Origin: Sphingobacterium sp.
Lineage (GTDB): Bacteria > Bacteroidota > Bacteroidia > Sphingobacteriales > Sphingobacteriaceae
DNA: 64,000 bases
Assembly (NCBI GenBank): GCA_031253985.1
Contig: JAIRVH010000043.1
Coordinates: 1-64,000 of the forward strand
Reading direction: 5' to 3'
A program made the translations under genes and the position numbers. The stretch's first letter is position 1. Each line of letters begins with the position of its first letter. The notes under the pieces are model-generated. The model was not told where the DNA came from. It ran no database searches and saw only the letters and a list, made by a program, of their open reading frames with translations. This document shows positions 35,074 through 43,041 of this stretch, piece by piece.

Positions 35074-35835
35074 ATGAAAACTACAAAGACAATCTTTCAA
35101 CAGAAAAAAATTCAATGGTCGTTGATCGCGCTTTTCAGCGCGCTAGCGATAAACCCAATACAGACTTATGCACAAGCAACGGTCGCTGCTCCAAAAACAA
35201 CGGCAATAGGCACAAGTTCCATCTGGGGGAATGTAGACGGATTGGCTATTGAGGGCTTGGTACAAGGCCCATCTGCCGCCGTCAGCGATCTACAGGTAGC
35301 CTGTGTCTTTGAATATACCGAAGGTGATATTTTCATCTCCCCACCGGCATTGCCAGCCGCATTGAATGGTCTTGTTCATTTAGACGAAGCTTTGCACGGT
35401 ACGCTGACTGCAATACGTAAAACAGGAAAATTCAAAGGGCATGCGCTAGAAACTGTGCTCCTGACACCGGCCCAACATGGCACACTCGCAAGCAAAAAAC
35501 TGTTATTGATCGGATTAGGCAAACGTGAAGATTTTAATGCTGGACTCATGAAAGATGTTGGCAGTGTTGCTATGCGCGAAGCGCTGCGTCTAGGTGTACG
35601 CAGTTTTAGCTTTGCCAGCGACTTGAAAGATGCAGGTGTCGATTCACCCACAGCACTAGTAGCCGAAAACGTTGTTCTTGGCAGTATCGATGCCTTTCGT
35701 ACCCAAAAATGGATCAGTGAAAAAAATATGGATCAGAAGCCTGTATTAAACAAAATTATTTTATTGGCTGGTCCAGCATTCTTCGAAACTGCTGGAGAAG
35801 GTATCAAAAAAGCAATTTCTTCCTTACACAACTAA
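35074..35835 (+). CDS. Secreted protein made only of an M17 aminopeptidase N-terminal-like domain
   Basis: A 253-residue exported protein with signal peptide SLIALFSALAINPIQTYAQ. The mature part resembles the N-terminal (macro-like) domain of leucyl aminopeptidases: GDIFISPPALPAALNGLVHLDEAL, KLLLIGLGKREDFN, then DVGSVAMREALRLGVRSFSFASDL. The catalytic zinc domain is absent and the gene ends normally, so it is not a visible truncation. It is probably non-enzymatic and periplasmic, with an unknown partner. It lies 4 bp after the porin-like gene and 12 bp before the amidohydrolase gene. Confidence 0.78.
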   Translation: MKTTKTIFQQKKIQWSLIALFSALAINPIQTYAQATVAAPKTTAIGTSSIWGNVDGLAIEGLVQGPSAAVSDLQVACVFEYTEGDIFISPPALPAALNGLVHLDEALHGTLTAIRKTGKFKGHALETVLLTPAQHGTLASKKLLLIGLGKREDFNAGLMKDVGSVAMREALRLGVRSFSFASDLKDAGVDSPTALVAENVVLGSIDAFRTQKWISEKNMDQKPVLNKIILLAGPAFFETAGEGIKKAISSLHN

Positions 35836-35847
35836 ACATAAAGAATT

Positions 35848-37731
35848 ATGAAAGCAGATCTAATTCTTCATAATGGGAAAATAACCCATTTCGGCAGCAC
35901 GCAGACGGCAGCGACTGCAGTCGCAATCAAAGATGGCAAATTTATCGATGTAGGATTGGACAATGATGTCCTTAGACTTAGCGGTACAAATACAAAACTG
36001 ATTGATCTAAAGGGCAAACGGGCTGTCCCTGGCATTAATGACTCGCATATCCATTTAATCCGTGGCGGACTTAATTATAATTTAGAACTGCGCTGGGATG
36101 GCGTACCATCTTTGGCAGATGCCTTGCGTATGCTGAAAGAGCAGGTAGATCGAACCCCACACCCACAATGGGTACGTGTCGTGGGAGGCTGGTCCGAATT
36201 TCAATTTGCCGAACGCCGTATGCCTACTTTGGCGGAAATCAATGCGACCGCACCAGATACGCCCGTTTTTATTCTTCACCTTTATGACAGAGCACTCTTA
36301 AACGCAGCAGCGCTCCGCGCAGTAGGTTACACCAAGGATACACCAGCCCCTCCAGGCGGCACCATTGAACGCGATAGCAAAGGAAATCCAACAGGCCTAC
36401 TTATTGCCTCTCCTAACGCCATGATTTTATATTCCACCTTGGCCAAAGGTCCCACACTTCCTTACGAAGAGCAAGTCAATTCGACGCGCCATTTCATGAA
36501 GGAATTGAATCGCTTCGGCATTACGAGTGTCATCGACGCCGGCGGAGGCTTTCAAAACTATCCAGACGATTACAAAGTCATCAGTGATCTGCATCGGGAA
36601 GACCAGCTCACAGTGCGTATTGCTTACAACCTCTTCACACAGAAACCAAAGCATGAATACGAAGATTTCCAGCAATGGATAGATAGCGTTCCTTTACATC
36701 AGGGTGACGAAATGTACCGTCACAATGGTGCTGGCGAAATGCTTGTATTTTCAGCAGCCGATTTCGAGGATTTTCTTCAGCCAAGACCCGATCTTGGTGA
36801 AAATATGGAAGCCGAACTCGAAAAAGTAGTCCGCCTGCTCGTCAGCAACAGATGGCCTTTCAGGCTGCATGCAACGTACAACGAAAGCATCAGCCGGTTT
36901 TTGGATGTGTTCGAAAAGGTAAACCGCGATACTCCATTCGATGGCCTAGCCTGGATTTTTGATCATGCCGAGACAATCGACGAGCGCAATATCGAACGCA
37001 CAAAAGCATTAGGCGGCGGTATTGCCATCCAAAGCCGTATGGCCTATCAAGGTGAATATTTTACCGATCGCTACGGTGCTACTGCAGCCGAACAAACACC
37101 TCCAGTAAAAAAAATGCTAGCCATGGAAGTACCTGTTGGCGGTGGATCGGATGCTACACGCGTAAGCAGTTACAACCCATGGGTTTCCATGTACTGGCTA
37201 ACCTCAGGCAAAACTGTTGGCGGCCTGCAAATCTATCAGGATAGCCGGTTGGACCGTCTAACAGCACTGCAACTGTACACAAAAGGGAGCGCCTGGTTTT
37301 CACAGGAACAGCAGAAAAAAGGAGATATCGCGGTGGGAATGTTAGCGGATTTAACGGTCCTCAACAACGACTATTTTACAGTAGAAGATGAATCCATCAA
37401 GGAGATCGAATCGGAACTCACCATCGTCGGAGGCAAGATTGTCTATGCAGAAGGCGATTTTAATTCCTTCTCTCCTCCGCCGATCCCAGTTTTACCCGAT
37501 TGGTCACCAACGAAAAGCTACGGCGGTTATTATAGCGTTTCAAAAACAGCTAAAAATAGCCGTATAGCAACCTCGGCGACACAAAGCAGCATTGTCAATA
37601 CCATACACCTTTGTAGCGGTAGCTGTCAGGTGCATGCACACGACCACAACCATGCGCGTATGAGTGATATTGCTATCAACAATTACACGGCATTTTGGGG
37701 CGCCTTAGGCTGTTCATGCTTTGCATTTTAA
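35848..37731 (+). CDS. YtcJ-like amidohydrolase with Cys/His-rich tail
   Basis: A 627-residue metal-dependent hydrolase of the Amidohydro_3 group. Motifs are NDSHIHLIRGG (HxH metal ligands), the histidines in LHATYNES and FDHAET, and the aspartate in GGGSDATRVSSYNPW. No signal peptide is visible. The last 60 residues are unusual: HLCSGSCQVHAHDHNHARM, then GCSCFAF, giving four cysteines and several histidines, as in metal-binding tails. The substrate of YtcJ-like enzymes is generally unassigned. DoxX and Dps genes follow closely. Confidence 0.86.
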   Translation: MKADLILHNGKITHFGSTQTAATAVAIKDGKFIDVGLDNDVLRLSGTNTKLIDLKGKRAVPGINDSHIHLIRGGLNYNLELRWDGVPSLADALRMLKEQVDRTPHPQWVRVVGGWSEFQFAERRMPTLAEINATAPDTPVFILHLYDRALLNAAALRAVGYTKDTPAPPGGTIERDSKGNPTGLLIASPNAMILYSTLAKGPTLPYEEQVNSTRHFMKELNRFGITSVIDAGGGFQNYPDDYKVISDLHREDQLTVRIAYNLFTQKPKHEYEDFQQWIDSVPLHQGDEMYRHNGAGEMLVFSAADFEDFLQPRPDLGENMEAELEKVVRLLVSNRWPFRLHATYNESISRFLDVFEKVNRDTPFDGLAWIFDHAETIDERNIERTKALGGGIAIQSRMAYQGEYFTDRYGATAAEQTPPVKKMLAMEVPVGGGSDATRVSSYNPWVSMYWLTSGKTVGGLQIYQDSRLDRLTALQLYTKGSAWFSQEQQKKGDIAVGMLADLTVLNNDYFTVEDESIKEIESELTIVGGKIVYAEGDFNSFSPPPIPVLPDWSPTKSYGGYYSVSKTAKNSRIATSATQSSIVNTIHLCSGSCQVHAHDHNHARMSDIAINNYTAFWGALGCSCFAF

Positions 37732-37742
37732 TCACGGAAAAG

Positions 37743-38177
37743 ATGGAAATACTTCAAAAACTCTTTTATACAGATTTGGGAAATACCGTCAACAACGCAG
37801 CCATACTCCTCTTTCGGCTATTGCTGGCATGGGAACTGCTTACCGTTCATGGTCTCAAAAAAATACAGAAAGAACCACAGGCACAGGCCGAGCATATCCC
37901 CAATCCCCTACATCTGCCGGAGAAACTCAACGCTATGGCCGCCCAGTTTGCAGATACTATTGTTCCCTTTTTTATCGCGGTCGGACTATTGGGAAGGCTG
38001 GCGATATTACCAACGATTGGCGTTACAGCAGTCGGATACTTTGTTGTGCATCGGCATGATTCACGCGAGGTCCGCGATATTCCTTTTATGTATACGCTAT
38101 GCCTTTTGCTCCTTTTGCTCACTGGTCCCGGAACCTATTCGATAGACTATTACATTTATCAACTAATCATTAAATAA
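37743..38177 (+). CDS. DoxX-family inner membrane protein
   Basis: A 144-residue protein of four predicted helices from ATG 37743, 11 bp after the amidohydrolase stop. The first helix holds NNAAILLFRLLLAWELLTVHGLKK, and later helices include FFIAVGLLGRLAILPTIGV and YTLCLLLLLLTGPG. This pattern fits DoxX/SURF4-type proteins, linked in other bacteria to redox and stress complexes. The position between amidohydrolase and Dps genes supports a stress-linked operon. Confidence 0.82.
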   Translation: MEILQKLFYTDLGNTVNNAAILLFRLLLAWELLTVHGLKKIQKEPQAQAEHIPNPLHLPEKLNAMAAQFADTIVPFFIAVGLLGRLAILPTIGVTAVGYFVVHRHDSREVRDIPFMYTLCLLLLLLTGPGTYSIDYYIYQLIIK

Positions 38178-38181
38178 ACAG

Positions 38182-38655
38182 ATGAAACCACGTATCGGAA
38201 TACACGAAAACCATCTAGCCGAATCGGCACATATTCTTTCCAAACTACTGGCCGATGAATATCTACTCTATACCAAAACGAGAAATGCGCATTGGAACAT
38301 TGAAGGAGCCGATTTTTATAACAAACATCTCTTTTTCGAAGCTCAGTATAATGAACTCGATGAATTGATCGATAGCCTGGCTGAACGCATCCGTACCCTT
38401 GGGCACTATGCCCCTGCCAGTCTAAACCAGTTTTTAGCACTGACGCAGTTGACTGAAGAGAACAGATCAGGCAATGATAGTGCTGGCCATATCAAAGAAT
38501 TATTAATGGACCATGAAAGCATTATTGTCTCATTGCGTGAAAACATCGACCATCTTGCCACTGCACTAAAGGATCTCGGAACTAGCGACTACGCAACGGG
38601 ACTTCTGGAAACCCACGAAAAAATGGCTTGGATGCTGCGGGCACATTTATCATAA
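38182..38655 (+). CDS. dps: Dps-family ferritin-like protein
   Basis: A 157-residue Dps protein, expected to form a 12-subunit shell that oxidises and stores iron and protects DNA from peroxide. The ferroxidase signature is clear: TRNAHWNIEGADFYNKHLFFEAQYNELDELIDSLAERIRTLG. Its last helix reads ETHEKMAWMLRAHLS. It starts 4 bp after the DoxX stop, so it should be translated from the same message. Dps usually has its own peroxide-regulated promoter; none is visible here. Confidence 0.93.
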   Translation: MKPRIGIHENHLAESAHILSKLLADEYLLYTKTRNAHWNIEGADFYNKHLFFEAQYNELDELIDSLAERIRTLGHYAPASLNQFLALTQLTEENRSGNDSAGHIKELLMDHESIIVSLRENIDHLATALKDLGTSDYATGLLETHEKMAWMLRAHLS

Positions 38656-38659
38656 AATC

Positions 38660-39325
38660 ATGGAAAATCAAAATAACGCTCATATTACAACACTTGTCCT
38701 CACCCTTGTCGGTGGTTATTGTGATACCGTCACTTTTGTCACAGCAGACAAAATATTCTCGGCTCACGTCACAGGTAACTTTATTGTTTTCGCTTACCAG
38801 CTTATCAATGGCGGAGATATCACCGCTTGGATCAAATTAGCCACCTTTCCGGTATTCGTAATCGCGGTAATGGTAGGTGGATGGCTGACCTCACGTTCGC
38901 ACAAGAAAAATACGGTTCTCTTCGTCGAAGCCCTGCTGCTCGCTCTAGCAGGACTGCTAGCGATTGTTCTTCCCGTCGCCGAGTCCAAAACCATTATGTA
39001 TGGACTAGTCATGCTTATTGTATTCGCGCTGGGTATGCAAAATGCATTCGGAAAGCTATTTTCAAAAGCAACCCACGGTCCTACGACCATGATGACAGGG
39101 AATGTTACTCAGGCATCGCTGGACCTCTGCGTGCTTATCGCCAACAAGTTTAAAAACCCTGATACCAATATCAGTTTTGGGAAACAGCTGATCACGCTAT
39201 CAGGTTTTTTCATCGGGTGTCTTGCAGGAGCCTATTTCGGTAAACAACTTGGATTAACTTCTATTATATTTGCAGGCATAGCAATGCTGATCTGTTATTT
39301 CTTTTCGAAGGATAAGAATCAATAA
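38660..39325 (+). CDS. YoaK/DUF1275-family membrane protein
   Basis: A 221-residue inner membrane protein with about six helices. The DUF1275 signature is GGYCDTVTFVTADKIFSAHVTGNFIVFA near the N-terminus and MQNAFGKLFSKATHGPTTMMTGNVTQASLDL in the middle. It begins 4 bp after dps and is the last gene of the operon, before a strong terminator. Function of the family is not established. Confidence 0.9.
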   Translation: MENQNNAHITTLVLTLVGGYCDTVTFVTADKIFSAHVTGNFIVFAYQLINGGDITAWIKLATFPVFVIAVMVGGWLTSRSHKKNTVLFVEALLLALAGLLAIVLPVAESKTIMYGLVMLIVFALGMQNAFGKLFSKATHGPTTMMTGNVTQASLDLCVLIANKFKNPDTNISFGKQLITLSGFFIGCLAGAYFGKQLGLTSIIFAGIAMLICYFFSKDKNQ

Positions 39326-39350
39326 TTAGCATATCGGCATAAAGTATATT

Positions 39351-39390
39351 AGAGCAAGCTACTGATCGAACGATAGCTTGCTCTATTTTA
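39351..39390 (+). terminator. Terminator after the DUF1275 gene
   Basis: Perfect 11-bp arms AGAGCAAGCTA (39351-39361) and TAGCTTGCTCT (39374-39384) with a 12-nt loop are followed by ATTTTA. It separates the YcaC-to-DUF1275 operon from the kinase gene. Confidence 0.85.
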
Positions 39391-39407
39391 TAACGTAAGT
39401 CAACTTG

Positions 39408-41630
39408 ATGAGAATCTACCTATTATTTAGTTTTTTTATCCTTTCGATCAATCATACACTCGGTCAGGACAACAGCCCCATTCAGCATCTTCTGGACAGC
39501 ATATCGCATGAAAAGGATACCGGACAAAAAGCACGTATGCTTTATGAAGCCGCTAAATGCTATCTGGAAAAACCGGGAGAATCAAAAAAAGACCTCGACA
39601 GTGCCCTATGGCTCAATGAGAAGTCTCAAAAATTGCACCTCTCGGTCGATCTGAAAACCGAAGCCGCCCTGAATATGCTTCTGGATGCACGCATCCAAGA
39701 GGAAATGGGCAAACCTGCACTTGCGAAAAGTCAGAAGGAGGCTAGCTTACGTTTTGCAAACAGCCATCAGCTGCCTAAAGCCTCAGCCATGATTTACCTT
39801 TCTATGGCTAACGATATCAAGGATGTGGATTTTGATCAAAAGGCTGGTTTCTTCAAGCAGGCGCTAGAGCAAGCAAAAAAAACCAGCGATAAATCGCTCG
39901 AGCCCAAAATCCTGATGGAACAGTCCAATTTTCTGTCCAATTATGGGGACTACAAAGGTGCCATAGAAACCGCTCATCGAGCTGCAGTTTTAAAAAAGCA
40001 GGCCGGCGATGAAAACGTCAGTCAGGAATTGGTTTCCGTTGCAGGCAATCTCCGCATGCTCCTGCGCCTCAAAGAAGCTTTAAAATATGCACTCGAAGCG
40101 CGCCGGGTAGTAGAAAATGAAAATACAGCGACAACTAAAGATGATATGGCTGCCGTATATAATATTGTTGGATTAATCTATTATGATCTCAAATCCAACA
40201 AAGAGGCTTTAGAAAATTACCAAAAGGCATTTGAAATCGCCAAAAGTAAAGGTGACAGATATGGCATCCATACCATCACACTCAATTTGGCAACGATTCT
40301 ATCCCGTCTCAATCGCGTTTCAGATGCATTGGATCTGCTGAATAACGTCACCAAAGATTACGCTTCCGATATTTATACCATACGATATGCCTATTTGTAT
40401 ACCATGCTTTACACAAGAAATAAGGATATGAAAAAAGCTTATCCCTATTATCAGGAACTATTAAGATATTACAAGGCTGGAAATATCACAGGACAGGAAA
40501 GGCATATCATGATGGTTGGCATAGCAAGTTATCTTTTTGCTGATGGACAGATCAAACAGATGTATCCCTACCTCGCGGAGATAGAAAGATCATTGACCAA
40601 AGAAAGCAGTCTGCTTCGTCTATCCGAATTGCGTAAACTCTATTACCTTGCCGACTCTGCCCGAGGTGATTTTAAATCCGCTTTCGCAAACTTTGCGGCT
40701 TTCAAAACAATCAGCGACTCCATCAATAGTATTGAGCGCGCCAAGGAACTTACCGCTTTACAATTAGAATATGATACTGAAAAAAAAGACCATGATATTG
40801 TGCTCCTCCGACAGAAAGGTCAGCTTCAAAAGTCGCTGCTCGAACGGGAAGCAATAATACGCTACGTCTTTATAGGAAGCTTGATCTTCCTGCTGATCTT
40901 CGTAGGCTTTTTATACATTCAAAATACCATTAAAAAAAGAAGCAATAAAAAACTAACGCTTAAACAGGAAGAAATCAATGGACAAAATGAAAAACTCAAA
41001 CAGTTGATCGCGGAAAAAGAATGGCTACTCAAAGAGATCCATCATCGTGTCAAAAACAACATGCAGATTATTATCAGTCTGCTAAATACACAATCTGCTT
41101 ATCTCGAAAACGAAGACGCCATAAGTGCAATTCAAAACAGTCAAAATCGGATGCATGCGATGTCCCTGATTCACCAAAAATTATATCAAACAGACAACCT
41201 ATCGCGCATCGACATGAAATGGTATATTCAGGAGCTGACCGACTACCTGAAGGATAGTTTTCAGTCCGAAAAATCAATTAAATTTGAAATTCAGGTTGAC
41301 CCGATCACGCTGGACGTAGCACAGGCTGTCCCAGTAGGGCTAATTCTCAACGAAGCAATCAATAATGCCATTAAACATGCTTTTGTCCAAAGGACAGGCA
41401 TTGTTTTTATCAGTTTTAAACGTATCAAAGCAACACCTTTCGATCTCATATTGAGCATTGCTGACAATGGCATTGGATTACAGAAAGACCTGGACAGTAG
41501 TACCAGTGACTCTTTCGGGATGAATCTTATGCAGGGGCTGACATCCCAGCTCGATGGCGAATTTAAACTGACATCTGACCAGGGCGTTTTCATTACCATT
41601 CAATTTTCACAGAAAGAAGGCGAAATTTAA
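39408..41630 (+). CDS. TPR sensor histidine kinase of the HisKA_2 type
   Basis: A 740-residue membrane kinase from ATG 39408; a TTG directly before it is the alternative. A signal peptide (LLFSFFILSINHTLG) is followed by a periplasmic region of TPR-like helices up to about 470. One TM helix lies near 485-507, then a coiled coil. The dimerisation and phospho-acceptor segment is EIHHRVKNNMQIIISLLNTQ near 543-562, typical of HisKA_2 kinases. The ATPase domain has LNEAINNAIKHAF and ADNGIGL. A response regulator gene follows after 10 bp and is the probable partner. The stimulus is unknown. Confidence 0.92.
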   Translation: MRIYLLFSFFILSINHTLGQDNSPIQHLLDSISHEKDTGQKARMLYEAAKCYLEKPGESKKDLDSALWLNEKSQKLHLSVDLKTEAALNMLLDARIQEEMGKPALAKSQKEASLRFANSHQLPKASAMIYLSMANDIKDVDFDQKAGFFKQALEQAKKTSDKSLEPKILMEQSNFLSNYGDYKGAIETAHRAAVLKKQAGDENVSQELVSVAGNLRMLLRLKEALKYALEARRVVENENTATTKDDMAAVYNIVGLIYYDLKSNKEALENYQKAFEIAKSKGDRYGIHTITLNLATILSRLNRVSDALDLLNNVTKDYASDIYTIRYAYLYTMLYTRNKDMKKAYPYYQELLRYYKAGNITGQERHIMMVGIASYLFADGQIKQMYPYLAEIERSLTKESSLLRLSELRKLYYLADSARGDFKSAFANFAAFKTISDSINSIERAKELTALQLEYDTEKKDHDIVLLRQKGQLQKSLLEREAIIRYVFIGSLIFLLIFVGFLYIQNTIKKRSNKKLTLKQEEINGQNEKLKQLIAEKEWLLKEIHHRVKNNMQIIISLLNTQSAYLENEDAISAIQNSQNRMHAMSLIHQKLYQTDNLSRIDMKWYIQELTDYLKDSFQSEKSIKFEIQVDPITLDVAQAVPVGLILNEAINNAIKHAFVQRTGIVFISFKRIKATPFDLILSIADNGIGLQKDLDSSTSDSFGMNLMQGLTSQLDGEFKLTSDQGVFITIQFSQKEGEI

Positions 41631-41640
41631 AACGAATTTT

Positions 41641-43017
41641 ATGCAAAAAGGAAAAAAGATCTTAATTGTAGAAGACGAATTTATCGTCGCTAATGATCTC
41701 AGGATGATTCTCAAAAAGCACGACTATGAGGTTACTGGCATAGCATCTTCTGTGGCACAAGCCAAGACGATTATCGCTGCAGAAAAACCTAATTGGGTAC
41801 TTTTAGACATCATATTAAAAGGGCATGAAACAGGCATTGACCTCGCTTTTGAACTGAACAAACTAGAGATACCCTTCTTATTTATCTCGGCTAATACAAA
41901 CCAGGGTATTTTGGAAGCCGTTAAAGAGGCTAGGCCCTATGGTTTTTTGACAAAACCATTTCGCGAAAAGGATCTTTTCATTATGCTCGATATTGCCAAT
42001 GAAAGATTCAATACGGAAAACAAACCTGAGCCCCCCCAAATTAACGAAGTTCAAAATAAAACTGGTAAACCACAAATCATTGGTCGAAGCCAGGCCTTTC
42101 AAGAGGTCTTATCACAGCTCGAATTAGTAGCGCCAACAGATACCTCCGTCTTGCTCCTAGGAGAAAGCGGTACAGGCAAGGAAAAGATTGCGCAGTCTTT
42201 ACATCAGCAATCGTTACGGAAGCATCAGCCTTTGGTTGTGGTCAACTGTGCTGCCATACCCTTATCTCTACTTGAGTCTGAACTATTTGGACATGAAAAA
42301 GGGGCCTTTACCGGTGCACAAAATCGAAGAATAGGCAAATTTGAGTTGGCAGACGGCGGAACCATCTTTTTGGACGAAATTGGTGAATTGCCTCTAGAAG
42401 CGCAGACCAAATTACTCCGGGTGCTCCAAGAACAAGAAATCGACCGTGTGGGCGGAGATCTGCCTATCAAGATTAACGTACGCATTATCGCCGCAACCAA
42501 CCGCAACCTAGAACAAGAAGTCGCCCTAGGTCACTTTAGACTGGATCTTTATTACAGGCTCAACATTTTTCCAATTGCCATTCCGCCTCTTCGCAAGCGA
42601 GCAGAAGATATTGAAATATTGGCTAATTATTTCCTGGCGTTGTATGCCACAAAACTTAAAAAAAACATCACAGCCTTTGCTCCCCTCGCACTTGCGCAGA
42701 TGCAAGCTTACCCATGGCCCGGAAATATTCGGGAGATGCAACATCTTATTGAAAGAACTGTTCTGCTCGCAAAAGACCCTGTCATCAACGAAATGATATT
42801 TGCTGAACATTTGGAAAGTAAGCTCATCTCTTCAGATTCTCCAGCTCAAAAATTATGCTCTCTCGAGGAGATCGAACGAGACCACATTTTACGCGTTCTG
42901 GAATCCTGCAAAGGCAAAGTTTCAGGTCAAGGCGGGGCAACAGAAATCTTACAGATCAGCTCATCAAGTCTGTATAGCAAAATGAAAAAATATGGTATTA
43001 AACCCGACTTTTATTGA
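41641..43017 (+). CDS. NtrC-type sigma-54-dependent response regulator
   Basis: A 458-residue activator of sigma-54 promoters. The receiver domain (1-120) has Asp56 in WVLLDIILKG and the conserved lysine in LTKPFRE. The AAA+ domain has Walker A GESGTGKE at 174-181, the canonical sigma-54 contact loop GAFTGA at 221-226, and Walker B-type GGTIFLDEIGEL. A Fis-type HTH lies at the C-terminus (GGATEILQISSSSLYSKMKKYGI). It is encoded 10 bp after the kinase gene and directly before a second sigma-54 activator. Confidence 0.95.
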   Translation: MQKGKKILIVEDEFIVANDLRMILKKHDYEVTGIASSVAQAKTIIAAEKPNWVLLDIILKGHETGIDLAFELNKLEIPFLFISANTNQGILEAVKEARPYGFLTKPFREKDLFIMLDIANERFNTENKPEPPQINEVQNKTGKPQIIGRSQAFQEVLSQLELVAPTDTSVLLLGESGTGKEKIAQSLHQQSLRKHQPLVVVNCAAIPLSLLESELFGHEKGAFTGAQNRRIGKFELADGGTIFLDEIGELPLEAQTKLLRVLQEQEIDRVGGDLPIKINVRIIAATNRNLEQEVALGHFRLDLYYRLNIFPIAIPPLRKRAEDIEILANYFLALYATKLKKNITAFAPLALAQMQAYPWPGNIREMQHLIERTVLLAKDPVINEMIFAEHLESKLISSDSPAQKLCSLEEIERDHILRVLESCKGKVSGQGGATEILQISSSSLYSKMKKYGIKPDFY

Positions 43018-43041
43018 CAACAAACCTAGCATATTACTTAC

